From Flavonifractor hominis (GTDB lineage: Bacteria > Bacillota > Clostridia > Oscillospirales > Oscillospiraceae): a stretch of 32,453 nucleotides of DNA. Location of the stretch: the NCBI RefSeq assembly GCF_040095835.1, contig NZ_JBBMFT010000014.1, positions 1 through 32,453 on the forward strand, written 5' to 3'. Below the pieces are notes generated by a model, which ran no database searches, was not told the DNA's origin, and saw only the letters and a program-made list of their open reading frames with translations. The position numbers and the translations under genes were made by a program. Below, in pieces: positions 1-9,216 of the stretch. Each line of letters begins with the position of its first letter. Within the stretch, counting starts at the first letter, position 1.

Positions 1-3000
1 ACGGCGGTGAACTGCTGGGTGGTGCCCACCTGCACGCTGGCGGTGGCGGGGGAGACGGTCACGCCGGTGACCACGGGGGGCAGGACCTCGGCCTCGCCGG
101 CGGCGGTGATGACCACGTCGCCGGTGACGGCGGCGATGGACAGGCTGCCGGTCTCGGAATCATAGGTGTAGCCCTCGCCGGCGGTCAGGGCCTCGCCGGC
201 CATGGTGACAGTGACGGTCTCAGGCAGGGTGTAGCCCTCCTCGGCGGTCAGGGTCACATTCAGGGGCTGGCCCTCCTCCACCTGGGCGGGAGCGCCCTCG
301 GCGGTCAGGTTGGTCAGGGTGTAGGTGACGGCGTAGGTCTCAGGCTCGGGCTGGGTGCTGGTGACATAGACCTTAAAGTCGTCATAATCCACTTGGCCGT
401 TGGAAAGACCATCGATACCGAAGATCTGGCCGGTCAGGGATGTGGTGGGGTTGCGGAAGGCATAGTTTTCTGCAATGATCTCATCGTTCATATAGACCGT
501 GTAGGTCTGGGTGGCCAGACTGCCGACCAGCTTAAAGGAATACCAGGTGTCGTAGTCGAAGCTCTTGACGTTGTTTTTGCTGGAGCCGTCTACTACCTTG
601 ACCTGATGGACGCCGTCGGCGTTCTCAAAGGCCACGGTCATGGAGTGCTTGCCGTCCTGAGTCTGAGGCAGGCAGACATTGGCATACTGGCAGCCGTTCC
701 GGAACCGGGCCCGCAGTTCGATGACGACCTGCTCATCTGCACCAGTGGTAATTTCCTCCGCATAGGGCAGGAAGAAGTTGGCGTGGGGGCGGCTTCCGGT
801 GTTGGTAGTGAGGCGCAGGAACTGGTTGCCGTCCTCCTCCATCACAGTGGCAGTACAGCCATCGTCAAGACTGGTGACATCGATACCATAGGGCAGCTTG
901 CCGATTTCGTCGGCGGAGAAGTCGCGATAGGCGTAATAGTCGGTGCTGCCGTCGCTCAGATTGAGGGAGGCGTCCAGCGCCGCCTGGGCGTCGGTAACGG
1001 CGCTCCAGAGCCGGTCGGCCTCATCCTGTGTCAGAGAGGGATTTTCCGCAGCGGTTCCGGCCGCGTCCAGCGCGCCGGTCAGGGTGTCATAGGCGCTCTG
1101 GCTGTAGCAGCCGACGCCATCACCCAGGGGGTAGGAGTTCTTGTCCATCTCGGCGCGCTTGGCGTCCACTTTCTCCTTCAGAGCCTTGGCCACAGCGTCG
1201 TCTGCCGCCGCCACGGCCTGGGTGGGATCACTGGTCACGCTGCCCAGATAGGCGCCCGCACCAGTGACGGTGAGGGTCAGGGTGTGGCCCACGTCGGCCT
1301 CGGTGGGGACATAGGTGCTGCCGGTACCAACCAGTACGCCGTCGTCCCGGGTCCAGGCATACTGGAGTCCGGCCTGGGCTTCCGCCGGAGTGATGGCACT
1401 GACGTCGGCCGTCAGAACAGCGCCGTGCTGCGGCGTGCCGGTGACGGCCACGGTTCCGCCGATGGCGGTGATGGTCTCTGCGTCCACCACGGTGACCCGG
1501 AAGTCGTCATAGTCCATGGTGCCGTTGGCATAGCCGTCGATGCCGAAGAACTGACCCAGCAGCTTGGTGCCGGAGGTATCACGGAAGGTGTAGTCGTCAG
1601 CCAGCAGTTCATCGTTGACATAGACATCGTAGGTGTTGTTGGTCCAGTCGCCCACCATCTTGAAGGTGTACCACTGGCCCGATTCAAAGTTACAGACCTT
1701 TTTCTTGCTGCCGCCGGACTGAACCCGGATCTCGTGGACCTGGTTGGCGTTCTCGAAGGCGACCACCATGGCGTACTTGGGTCCGGAGCTCTCGTTGCGG
1801 AGCATAGCGCCGTTGGCGTACTGGAAGGAGCCGGTGAACCGGGCCCGGAATTCCACTACGGTGCGCTGGCCTTCGGAAGCGGTCACTTCACCGGCATAGG
1901 GGAGGAAGAGATTGGCCTTGCCGGAGGTGGAACCGGTGGTGAGACGGAGGAAACGGTTGCCGTTCTCCTCCTGAACGGTGGCGGTGGCGCCGTTGGTCAG
2001 CGCTTCGATGTCAAAGCCATAGGGCTGCTTGCCCACCGTGTCCTCGGAGAAGTCCCGGTAGGCGTGGTAGCTCACGCCGTTCTCCGTCAGATTGAGGGAG
2101 TCGGCCAGCGCCTGCTTGGCGTCGGCGATGGAGTTGAGGGCCGCAGTGGCCTGCTCGGCGGTGGTGGAGCCGGTCTGGGCCAGCTGCTGGGCCGCGTCCA
2201 ACGCGGACAGCAGCGCGTCATATTCCGCCTGGCCGTAGCAGCCCGCGCCCTCACCCAGAGGATAGGAGGTCTGCTCCAGCTCGGCGCGTTCGGCGTTGAC
2301 GCTGCGCAGCAGGCTCTGACTGATGGCGGCGGGGTCGTTGCTCTCCGAGCGCAGGGAGGTCCACCAACCGTCGTCCGAGGGGGTCTCGCTGCCGGTGGTG
2401 AGGTAGATGCGGTCGATGTACAGTCCGTCCTCACGCATCCACAGGCCGAAGGTCTGCACACCGGTCTGGGTGACCTTCATGGTGCCCAGATCCTGCCAGT
2501 GCCAGTGCTCGTCGTTTTCATAGGACCACAGCTGGGCGGTGTTGAAGCTGCCGTCATACCGGTGGTCGATGCCGCCGCGGATGGAGTCGCCGGCGTTGTC
2601 CACCAGCCGCCAGCGTACCCAGACGTGGTAAGTGCCGGTGTTGGAGAAGTCGATCTTGTAGCTCAGCTCGGGGCCGTACTGCTGGAACTCGCCGTTCTCG
2701 GTCAGCGCGGCGCCGATATCGGGCAGGCGCACGGCCAGGCCCGTATCCGACTGGGTGATACGCCAGGCGTTGGGGGTCTTGCCGGCGGCGGCGGCCGCCT
2801 CCCGCTTGGAGACGGTGTAGGCGTTCATGTCCTCGGTGACCTCATCCAGAGACTCCAGTACGTTCTCCATGGCGTACTCGGCTTCCAGACCCACCTGGCC
2901 GCCCTGCTCCAGGAAGTAGCCGCTGCCCCAGGTGCTGGGGATGTCCTTGGACTCGGCGGGGACCGACTCACGCTCCAGCGTGGGCACGCTGGCAGTAAAG

Positions 3001-5993
3001 GTGGTGTTGTAAGTGGTGTGGTAGCTCTCATCGGGGCCCAGGGCGCTGGCGGGGATGCCGTCGCCGCCGGTGTAGAGCACCATCTTGTCAATGGTGATGA
3101 AGTCGTCCACCATCCAGAGCTTCAGGGTGTGGGCGCCGGCCGACAGCTCGGGCAGGGTGATCACATGCTTTTCGATCTGCCGGAAGAGGTTTTGCACCCA
3201 CTGGGGATTCTGGCTGCTGGTGGTGCCCTCGTCCACAGCGGTGGAGGAGACCACGATGGGCTCCCCGTCATCTACGCTGATGGCGAAGCGTACCTGGCCG
3301 CCGGGAGAGGCGTTCATGGTGGGCAGGCGGTAGACTTCCAGCGGGAAGCTGCCGGAGGAGGTCAGATAGAAGTTATACTCCAGGCTGGGAGAGGTGGCGG
3401 AGCTGATCTCCCCTTCCACGGCGGACAGGGCGGGATTCATGGCCCGCATCATGTCCCCGTCAAAGCCGCGGCCCGCGTTTTCCCGCAGCTGCCAGGTCAT
3501 CTCGCCTACAGAATTCAGGGTGCTGTAGTGCTCGGCCTGCATGGAGACATAGCCGTCGGCCTCCACGTAGCCGTCAAAGTCCTCGGGGAGCTCCGCCTTG
3601 GGCGCGACAGTGACGTTGACCGTCTTGACCGTCTCGCCGCTGGTGATGGTGATGGCGGCGGTGCCGCCTTCAACCGGGGCGTTGTCCACGGTGACCCAGA
3701 TGCGCTGCTCATCGCAGACCGTACCGGAAACGGCGCTGAGCTTGACCCAGTCGGCATCGGCGCTGGCCGTCCAGTCAAAGCTGCCCGCGCCCTGATTGAA
3801 GATGTCGATGTACTTGCCGTCCAGATTGTAGTGGGAGAAGCTCAGTTGGGAGGCCTCCGTGGTGGGCATCTCCTCGCCCTGGACGGCTACGCCCATAGCG
3901 GTCTCACCCAGAACCAGAGCCGGGCTGGTGCCGGGCAGCTGGGTGGTCACCGGGGGCGCGTGGTTCTCCGGATCGATAAACATGTACCACTTGCCGTCGG
4001 CGATCTCGCTGTATTTCTGGATCTCCGCCCGGCGGTCGTTGTCGGCCTGGATGGACAGCTGGGAGAAGGTATCGGCCGAGGCCATGCGGCCCTGGTCATA
4101 AGCCAGATTGCTCTTATCGGCATAATAGAAGGCCTTGTTGGTGTAGTAGGCCCAGTTGATCTTGCACTGGACCAGCTCATAGAAGGCGGTGGCCTGTTCC
4201 TCGTTCAGACCGGCGGCCACGGCGTTGGTGCGGTCAAACAGGTCCTGATAGACCTGCATGCGCTTGTCCCACTCGTTGTAGTTGACCTGCTCGAAGATAT
4301 CCAGGCGCATGTGGTCCACCTTGCGCACGTTGGTGTGGGCGTAGAAGGTGGTGAGGATATCGGCCACTTCTTCCGCGTCCACGGCGGAACCAAAGTTGCG
4401 GGCCATCCAGTCGGCCTCAAATTCCTCGGCGTGACCGGTGTACTGATCCACATCCCAACCGCAGCGGATGAAATACTCCATCTCGCCTTCGTTGGGCTTG
4501 ATGTCGCCCACGTTGAGCACCCAGGAGCGCTGAATGCCGCTCTCCCAGCACTTGCTCAGCTCCTCGCCCATCACGCTCAGCGGGAGGGAGCTCATCCACA
4601 GATAGCTCTGGTCGGCGGGCGCCCAGTAGGACACGTGGTAATACAGGCCGCTTCCGCCGGAGCGCTGGCGCTCCTCAGCATCGGGAGTGCGGCGGACCAT
4701 GCCGTGGTTGTCGTCGCACCAGATGACCGTCACGTCGTCGCTCATGGTGAAGTTCTCGTTGTTGTAGAGGGGGAGCACTTCCTTATAGGGAATGAAAGCC
4801 ATAAAGGCCTCGTTGTACTTCTCCTCCCCCAGGACCTCCTTCAGGATCTCCTGCTGGGCGGCGATGATCTCGGAGAGTACGCCGGCCTTCCGGTCCTCCT
4901 CGTCCTCGCCGTACTTGTCCCACTTGGGGTCGTCGATGTTGGCGGTGTTGAAGGGCTCGTCGTGGGCGCCGCGCATACCAAGGGTCCACTGAGCCTCGGT
5001 GTCCTTGTGGCGCTCCACATTCTCCCGCCAGTACTGGAGTACGGCTTCGGGATTGACGGTATAGTCATACTGGATGTTGGTGCCGTGTTCTTTGTCATAG
5101 GCGCTCTTCCAGCTGCTCCACTCATGGGTGTTGGTGCGCAGAAGCATGTCGCAGTGGCTGGAGCCCAGGACGATGCCGTACTCATGCAGGGTGTCGATGT
5201 TCTCCTGAATGTTATTAAAGGAGTTGACATGCATGGCAGCCCAGATGTAGTTGCCCTTCAGGCGGAGGATGAGCTCAAAGATCTTGGCATAGATCTCAGC
5301 GCCCATGACGCCGCTGCCGCCGTATTCCGGATTGAACACGTTGGAGACCCAGCGGCTGAGCTTTTCCTCATCGTTGATGAAGATGCCGCGGTAGCGCACG
5401 TCCGGCTTGTCGGTCACATTGGTGCCGGCGGGGATATACACGGCGTTCTTGGCCTGGGTGGGTACGTCGGCAAAGAAGTACCAGGGGGACACGCCCATCT
5501 GCTCGGACAGCTCGTATACGCCGTAGATCGCGCCCCGGTTGTCCGAACCGGCGATGACCAGCGTGTCGGCATCCACAACCTTGATGAGATAGGCCTCCCA
5601 CTGGTCCTGGATGGCGGCGAGCTCATCTTCCGTGATGACGCCGCTTTGCACCAGCTCCTGGATCTTGGCGCTGTTGTCCAGGGTGCCCACGATCACAACG
5701 GGACCCTGTACCTCGGCTTCATGGGAGATGGAGGGGGTGGCGCCGGTGACCCGCTGGACGTCGTCCTGCAGGTCGTTCACCACCCGCTTGACGGGGGTTT
5801 CCTCTGTTTCATCCACCCATAGCGTGGCGGTCTTGCCGCTGGCGTACAGGGGGAAGTCCTCCGACGAACCGGTGGTAGATACCAGCGTGCCGGTGGCGGG
5901 GGCGGTGGGTTGCGCAGCCATGGCCGGGACCATGCCCAAAAGCAGGGTCAGTGTCAGGACCAGGGCCAGGATGCGCCTTAGGTGAGTTGACAT
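1..5993 (-). CDS. Secreted multidomain GH115-family glycoside hydrolase (alpha-glucuronidase family), 3' end outside window
   Basis: The frame is open from ATG at 5993 to the left edge (at least 1,997 residues, no stop seen). A GGAAAGGAGC ribosome site lies 8 nt upstream. Residues 1-26 form a signal peptide (basic start, Leu-rich core, AMA cleavage site). The GH115 catalytic part covers about residues 30-600 and contains YRGIFINDEEK, LGMRGAHDEPF (about 335) and WCDDNHGMVRR, all typical of the family. A BACON/Ig-like stretch (about 715-800), a GH115 C-terminal-like domain (about 810-985) and another beta-sandwich (about 1010-1200) follow. Then come two copies of a FIVAR-like helical segment plus a LamG-like sandwich (about 1235-1500 and 1605-1875), a Flg_new-type repeat (about 1885-1965) and a Big_2-type Ig domain cut by the edge. 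GH115 enzymes remove (4-O-methyl)glucuronic acid from xylan or arabinogalactan; the exact substrate here is inferred. The nearby uronate genes fit this role. Confidence 0.88.
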   Translation of the reverse strand, partial: MSTHLRRILALVLTLTLLLGMVPAMAAQPTAPATGTLVSTTGSSEDFPLYASGKTATLWVDETEETPVKRVVNDLQDDVQRVTGATPSISHEAEVQGPVVIVGTLDNSAKIQELVQSGVITEDELAAIQDQWEAYLIKVVDADTLVIAGSDNRGAIYGVYELSEQMGVSPWYFFADVPTQAKNAVYIPAGTNVTDKPDVRYRGIFINDEEKLSRWVSNVFNPEYGGSGVMGAEIYAKIFELILRLKGNYIWAAMHVNSFNNIQENIDTLHEYGIVLGSSHCDMLLRTNTHEWSSWKSAYDKEHGTNIQYDYTVNPEAVLQYWRENVERHKDTEAQWTLGMRGAHDEPFNTANIDDPKWDKYGEDEEDRKAGVLSEIIAAQQEILKEVLGEEKYNEAFMAFIPYKEVLPLYNNENFTMSDDVTVIWCDDNHGMVRRTPDAEERQRSGGSGLYYHVSYWAPADQSYLWMSSLPLSVMGEELSKCWESGIQRSWVLNVGDIKPNEGEMEYFIRCGWDVDQYTGHAEEFEADWMARNFGSAVDAEEVADILTTFYAHTNVRKVDHMRLDIFEQVNYNEWDKRMQVYQDLFDRTNAVAAGLNEEQATAFYELVQCKINWAYYTNKAFYYADKSNLAYDQGRMASADTFSQLSIQADNDRRAEIQKYSEIADGKWYMFIDPENHAPPVTTQLPGTSPALVLGETAMGVAVQGEEMPTTEASQLSFSHYNLDGKYIDIFNQGAGSFDWTASADADWVKLSAVSGTVCDEQRIWVTVDNAPVEGGTAAITITSGETVKTVNVTVAPKAELPEDFDGYVEADGYVSMQAEHYSTLNSVGEMTWQLRENAGRGFDGDMMRAMNPALSAVEGEISSATSPSLEYNFYLTSSGSFPLEVYRLPTMNASPGGQVRFAISVDDGEPIVVSSTAVDEGTTSSQNPQWVQNLFRQIEKHVITLPELSAGAHTLKLWMVDDFITIDKMVLYTGGDGIPASALGPDESYHTTYNTTFTASVPTLERESVPAESKDIPSTWGSGYFLEQGGQVGLEAEYAMENVLESLDEVTEDMNAYTVSKREAAAAAGKTPNAWRITQSDTGLAVRLPDIGAALTENGEFQQYGPELSYKIDFSNTGTYHVWVRWRLVDNAGDSIRGGIDHRYDGSFNTAQLWSYENDEHWHWQDLGTMKVTQTGVQTFGLWMREDGLYIDRIYLTTGSETPSDDGWWTSLRSESNDPAAISQSLLRSVNAERAELEQTSYPLGEGAGCYGQAEYDALLSALDAAQQLAQTGSTTAEQATAALNSIADAKQALADSLNLTENGVSYHAYRDFSEDTVGKQPYGFDIEALTNGATATVQEENGNRFLRLTTGSTSGKANLFLPYAGEVTASEGQRTVVEFRARFTGSFQYANGAMLRNESSGPKYAMVVAFENANQVHEIRVQSGGSKKKVCNFESGQWYTFKMVGDWTNNTYDVYVNDELLADDYTFRDTSGTKLLGQFFGIDGYANGTMDYDDFRVTVVDAETITAIGGTVAVTGTPQHGAVLTADVSAITPAEAQAGLQYAWTRDDGVLVGTGSTYVPTEADVGHTLTLTVTGAGAYLGSVTSDPTQAVAAADDAVAKALKEKVDAKRAEMDKNSYPLGDGVGCYSQSAYDTLTGALDAAGTAAENPSLTQDEADRLWSAVTDAQAALDASLNLSDGSTDYYAYRDFSADEIGKLPYGIDVTSLDDGCTATVMEEDGNQFLRLTTNTGSRPHANFFLPYAEEITTGADEQVVIELRARFRNGCQYANVCLPQTQDGKHSMTVAFENADGVHQVKVVDGSSKNNVKSFDYDTWYSFKLVGSLATQTYTVYMNDEIIAENYAFRNPTTSLTGQIFGIDGLSNGQVDYDDFKVYVTSTQPEPETYAVTYTLTNLTAEGAPAQVEEGQPLNVTLTAEEGYTLPETVTVTMAGEALTAGEGYTYDSETGSLSIAAVTGDVVITAAGEAEVLPPVVTGVTVSPATASVQVGTTQQFTA

Positions 5994-6029
5994 CGCGTTT
6001 GCTCCTTTCCAATCAATTGTGCCGGGGGA

Positions 6030-6037
6030 AAACGTTT
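6030..6037. promoter_or_regulatory. AAACGTTT palindrome in GH115 leader (possible LacI-family operator core)
   Basis: A perfect 8-bp palindrome centred on CG lies between the predicted -10 box and the ribosome site of the GH115 gene. LacI-family operators are commonly CG-centred. The same AACGTTT core occurs at 7584 and 23001 in two other leaders, but the flanks differ here, so this member is the weakest. Confidence 0.3.
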
Positions 6038-6051
6038 AATGTGACAGTAGC

Positions 6052-6080
6052 ATACTAATATATAAAGTAAAAACAGTCAA
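6052..6080 (-). promoter_or_regulatory. Predicted promoter of the GH115 gene
   Basis: On the minus strand TTGACT (6080-6075) is followed after 17 nt by TAGTAT (6057-6052). The -35 box is strong and the -10 box moderate. The implied leader is about 50 nt. Confidence 0.5.
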
Positions 6081-6084
6081 TAGA

Positions 6085-6113
6085 TTGCTCAATTTGACTT
6101 AAAAATTTATAAT
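6085..6113 (+). promoter_or_regulatory. Possible distal promoter of the racemase gene
   Basis: TTGCTC, 17 nt and a perfect TATAAT at 6108-6113. The -35 box is poor. If used, its transcript would carry the GntR-like inverted repeat at 6145-6164 in its leader. Confidence 0.3.
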
Positions 6114-6144
6114 AATAGACAATGCTAACTTCGTAGCAGGAGTT

Positions 6145-6164
6145 CTTGTATACTGATATACAAG
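6145..6164. promoter_or_regulatory. GntR/FadR-type inverted repeat CTTGTATA-CTGA-TATACAAG
   Basis: Two perfect 8-bp arms are separated by 4 nt. The segment CTTGTATAC is the exact reverse complement of GTATACAAG in the kdgA promoter (22945-22953). It also shares the GTATAC core with the palindrome in the dctP promoter. It lies upstream of the GH115 promoter and near both racemase promoter candidates, so which gene it controls is unclear. Confidence 0.5.
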
Positions 6165-6276
6165 CAGAAAATGCTCATGAATGGTTAAGAAAAAGAAAAT
6201 TGGTAACTTCTAATGGAATACAAAAGATTGTTAGAATTGCCGAAAGAAGGGGAGAAGCGGCCCTGGAGGACACAGC

Positions 6277-6305
6277 TTGACATTTTTCGTAAAAAAGCAT
6301 ACACT
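6277..6305 (+). promoter_or_regulatory. Predicted proximal promoter of the racemase gene
   Basis: A consensus TTGACA at 6277-6282 is followed by a 17-nt spacer and TACACT at 6300-6305 (4 of 6 matches). This would start transcription near 6311, leaving a short leader with the GGGAGGGAG ribosome site before ATG 6337. It argues that the in-frame TTG at 6277 is a -35 box and not the start codon. Confidence 0.5.
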
Positions 6306-6336
6306 TAGCCCCAATCGAAACGGGGAGGGAGAATGC

Positions 6337-7452
6337 ATGCAAAGGCAACGGAACTATCCCAGACTGGTATGCGATCTGGCCGGGCTGCGGGCCAATGTGG
6401 CTCAGGTGACTGAGCGCTGCCGGGCGGCGGGGATCCAGGTGACAGGAGTTATAAAAGGCATCAACGCCCTTTTGCCGCTGGTCACGGCTTTTCTGGAAGG
6501 AGGCTGTTCTCAGCTGGCCACCAGCCGGCTGAGCCAGGTGGAGGACTGCCGTTCGGCGGGAGTGGATGCGCCCTTCCTGCTGCTGCGTGTTCCGCAGCTG
6601 TGTGAACTGGCCGATGTAGTGCGGTTGTGCCAGATGAGCCTGGAGAGTGATGTGACGACTCTGGATGCCCTGGAAGCGGAGTGTGCCCGTCAGGGACGGG
6701 AGCACAGTGTGCTGCTCATGGCTGACCTGGGAGACCTGCGGGAAGGCTTCTGGGGTGCGGAGGAGCTGGTACAGGCGGCGGTGCATGTGGAGAAAGCGCT
6801 GCCTCACCTGCATCTGGCCGGTGTGGGGACCAATCTGGGCTGCTATGGCTCCATTCGTCCCACCCGGGCCAAATTGGAGGAGCTTGCGGAGCTGGCCGAA
6901 CAGGTGGAGCGGGCCATCGGCCGCCGGCTGGAGCTGGTCTCCGGCGGAGCCACCACCTCCTATCCTCTTGTGGTGGATGGTCAGATGCCGGAGCGAATCA
7001 ATCATCTGCGCATTGGGGAAAACATCCTGCTGGGGTACGATCTGCGCCATGAGTGGGGACGTACCGATCTGGACTACCTGAACGGGCAGGTCTTTACCCT
7101 GCAGGCCCAGGTGGTGGAGGTGCGCAGCAAACCCTCCTATCCTCAGGGGGAGATTTTTATAGACGCTTTCGGCAACCGTCCGGAGTATGAGGACCGGGGC
7201 ATCCGGCGCCGGGCGCTGCTGGCATTGGGCAAGCTGGATGTGGGGGAGTTGTCCCACCTCCATCCGCGGCTGCCGGGCGTAACGGTCCTGGGCGGATCCA
7301 GCGATCATACCATTCTGGATGTGGAGGACTGCCCCCGGCCCATCCAGGTAGGAGATGTACTGGAATTTGACCTGTCCTATTCCGCGCTGCTCTATCTGAC
7401 GGCGGCCCGGGATGTCAGCATCGATTATCATGCAGATTCTTTTTCGATTTAA
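6337..7452 (+). CDS. Alanine/ornithine racemase-like PLP enzyme (fold III)
   Basis: The protein has 371 residues and the N-terminal TIM barrel of the alanine-racemase fold. The PLP lysine is K40 in GVIKG, which matches the AVVKA position of alanine racemases. SGGATTSYP and RIGENILLGYD resemble the phosphate-binding and C-terminal signatures of the Orr (ornithine racemase)/YhfX-like branch more than canonical Alr. It would interconvert D- and L-forms of an amino acid in the cytoplasm; the substrate cannot be read from the sequence. ATG 6337 is chosen because GGGAGGGAG lies just upstream and the family begins near this residue. An in-frame TTG at 6277 would add 20 unlike residues. It precedes a D-amino-acid-type peptide uptake and hydrolysis operon, which suggests it handles residues released there. 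Confidence 0.78.
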   Translation: MQRQRNYPRLVCDLAGLRANVAQVTERCRAAGIQVTGVIKGINALLPLVTAFLEGGCSQLATSRLSQVEDCRSAGVDAPFLLLRVPQLCELADVVRLCQMSLESDVTTLDALEAECARQGREHSVLLMADLGDLREGFWGAEELVQAAVHVEKALPHLHLAGVGTNLGCYGSIRPTRAKLEELAELAEQVERAIGRRLELVSGGATTSYPLVVDGQMPERINHLRIGENILLGYDLRHEWGRTDLDYLNGQVFTLQAQVVEVRSKPSYPQGEIFIDAFGNRPEYEDRGIRRRALLALGKLDVGELSHLHPRLPGVTVLGGSSDHTILDVEDCPRPIQVGDVLEFDLSYSALLYLTAARDVSIDYHADSFSI

Positions 7453-7526
7453 CGGAAAAAAGTCACATAAAATTGAGGCACACTTTGTCCAATCCAACAG
7501 AAATGTGCAGCAAGCTGTATTTTTCG

Positions 7527-7556
7527 TTGACATCGTATGCATGAACACCGTATAAT
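7527..7556 (+). promoter_or_regulatory. Strong predicted promoter of the peptide ABC transporter operon
   Basis: Both hexamers are perfect: TTGACA at 7527-7532, an 18-nt spacer and TATAAT at 7551-7556. The leader to ATG 7627 is about 65 nt and carries the AACGTTTGCCCAAA motif. Confidence 0.75.
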
Positions 7557-7583
7557 CTGTGAATAGACAAAATAAGATAAGAT

Positions 7584-7597
7584 AACGTTTGCCCAAA
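7584..7597. promoter_or_regulatory. AACGTTTGCCCAAA motif, candidate operator
   Basis: This 14-mer differs by one base from AACGTTTGCGCAAA at 23001-23014, in the leader of the KDPG aldolase gene. It lies about 20 nt after the expected transcription start, where a bound LacI-family repressor could block RNA polymerase. No LacI-type regulator is encoded in the window. Confidence 0.42.
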
Positions 7598-7626
7598 GAA
7601 ATAAATATAAGGAGAGAGGAACTGCA

Positions 7627-9213
7627 ATGAAAAAGAAACTAATTGCCCTTTGCCTGGCCTCGGCCACTTTGGCCACCTGCCTGGCTGGCTGCGGCGCTCC
7701 TGCTTCCACTGGCGATACCAGCGGTGCGGCGGTGGACGACAGCACCCTTATCATCGCCATTCCCGATGAGGTGGAAGGCTGCGACATCCAGCAGATCGGC
7801 TGGGAGAACGTGGTTCAGTCTTTGATCTACGAGCCTCTGGTGGAGTACAACGAGGACATGACCGAGCTGCTGCCCGCTTTTGCGGAGGACTATGAGGTGT
7901 CTGAGGATGGCCTTACCATTACCTTTACCCTGCCCGCCGACGCCAAGTTCAGCAACGGCGACACGCTGGACGCCGCGGCTGTGAAGGCCTCCGTGGAGCG
8001 CTTCATGGAAGTGAGCGAGTACTCCACCGACCTGGAGGCGGTTGAGAGCGTAGAGGCCGTGGACGAGACCACCCTGGTCTACCACCTGAGCGCCCCCGCC
8101 CCCTATATGTGGGCCAGTCTGGCCTCCACCTACGGCGGCATCGTGGATGTGGCCGCCGCTGAGGAGATGGGCGACGAGGCCTTTAACCGTACCCCTGTGG
8201 GCAACGGCCGTTACTATGTGGAGAACTGGGAGCAGGGCTCTCAGATCACTCTCAAGCGCAACGAGAACTATGTCTCCAACAACCCCGAGGTCTCCAACAC
8301 CACCGCCTTTGAGACCGTGATCGTCCGCTTCATTCCCGATGAGTTCACCCGTGTCAGCGAGCTGCAGCACGGCAATGTGGACATCATTTACAACGTGCCC
8401 TCCGCCAGCATCGGCGAGCTGGAGGCGGATGAGAACGTCACCACCTACCGCTATCTGCAGACCGGTGTCAACTACATGAACCTGCAGACCGAGAAGGGCC
8501 CCACCGCCGACCCCGCTGTGCGCCAGGCCATGACCTACGCCATTGACCGGGATGAGATCAACCTGGCTCTGGAGAACGTGGTGACTCCGGCCTACACCTT
8601 CCTGTCTCCTGCCCAGACCGGCTACAGCAAGGCCAAGGAGGACGAGTTCGCCCAGACCTACGCCTACAACCCGGAGAAGGCCGCCCAGATCCTGGCTGAC
8701 GCCGGCTATGTGGACACCGACGGGGACGGCATCGTGGAGAAGGATGGCCAGCCTCTGACCGTGACCATGATGGTGGCCTCCGACCGGCCCTCCATGAGCG
8801 CCGCGGCCCCTGTCATCCAGCAGCAGATGAAGGCTGTGGGCATCGACCTGCAGATCAGTGAGTACGAGGCCGCCTACGTCAAGCAGGCCACCAAGGACGA
8901 CGACTATGAGATCTCCACCCGCAACTACGAGTGGAGCGACGCCGACATTCTCTACTCTGTCTTTACCAGCGCCAGCGGCTACCCCTGGAATGATGACACC
9001 GTCACGGCCGATCTGGAGTATGCCCGCACGGTGAACGATCCTGAGGCCCGCGTGGAGGCCTATGAGAAGTTCTCCGATGATATGGCCCAGCTGTACAAGG
9101 GTATCCCCCTGTTCAGCGACAACTACTGCATCGCCGCCAAGAGCAGCATCCAGGGCCTGGTGGTGACCAACGACGGGCGCAGCTGGTATCACGATGTGAC
9201 GAGGGCTCAGTAA
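7627..9213 (+). CDS. Oligopeptide/dipeptide ABC transporter substrate-binding lipoprotein (SBP family 5)
   Basis: The protein has 528 residues with a lipoprotein signal: MKKK, a hydrophobic core and the lipobox LAGC with Cys22 as the lipidated residue. The mature part is a family-5 extracellular solute-binding protein: an early 'sLiYEPLVEYNED' segment, the FTLPADAKFSNGD stretch typical of DppA/OppA and the 'AMTYAIDRDEI' region near residue 305. It should capture peptides or related ligands outside the membrane and pass them to the permease pair at 10333-12118. A GGAGAGAGG ribosome site precedes ATG 7627. It is the first gene of an operon with a peptidase, two permeases and two ATPases. This family also binds nickel, haem and glycosides, so the peptide ligand is an inference from the neighbours. 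Confidence 0.88.
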   Translation: MKKKLIALCLASATLATCLAGCGAPASTGDTSGAAVDDSTLIIAIPDEVEGCDIQQIGWENVVQSLIYEPLVEYNEDMTELLPAFAEDYEVSEDGLTITFTLPADAKFSNGDTLDAAAVKASVERFMEVSEYSTDLEAVESVEAVDETTLVYHLSAPAPYMWASLASTYGGIVDVAAAEEMGDEAFNRTPVGNGRYYVENWEQGSQITLKRNENYVSNNPEVSNTTAFETVIVRFIPDEFTRVSELQHGNVDIIYNVPSASIGELEADENVTTYRYLQTGVNYMNLQTEKGPTADPAVRQAMTYAIDRDEINLALENVVTPAYTFLSPAQTGYSKAKEDEFAQTYAYNPEKAAQILADAGYVDTDGDGIVEKDGQPLTVTMMVASDRPSMSAAAPVIQQQMKAVGIDLQISEYEAAYVKQATKDDDYEISTRNYEWSDADILYSVFTSASGYPWNDDTVTADLEYARTVNDPEARVEAYEKFSDDMAQLYKGIPLFSDNYCIAAKSSIQGLVVTNDGRSWYHDVTRAQ

Positions 9214-9216
9214 CAT

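Larger units (their letters stand above)
5994..6336. other. AT-rich divergent intergenic region between GH115 gene and racemase gene
   Basis: This 343-bp stretch has no convincing gene. It holds a minus-strand promoter for the GH115 gene, two candidate plus-strand promoters for the racemase, an 8-bp AAACGTTT palindrome in the GH115 leader and a 20-bp GntR-like inverted repeat. Its base composition is much more AT-rich than the flanking genes. Confidence 0.8.

Noticed and set aside
393..5822. Open frame of 1,809 codons on the plus strand
   Set aside because: It is antisense to the GH115 gene. The minus frame gives a signal peptide, GH115 motifs and Ig/LamG domains, whereas the plus frame gives low-complexity Gly/Val/Leu-rich sequence. 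High-GC codon bias leaves the opposite strand without stops.
6108..6113. Perfect TATAAT as the main racemase promoter
   Set aside because: Its -35 box (TTGCTC) is poor. It is kept only as a low-confidence distal promoter; the TTGACA at 6277 is preferred.
6277..6336. TTG start 20 codons upstream for the racemase gene, with a nearby GGAGG
   Set aside because: The TTGACA looks like a -35 box with a 17-nt spacer, the added residues are unlike the family, and ATG 6337 has a strong ribosome site.
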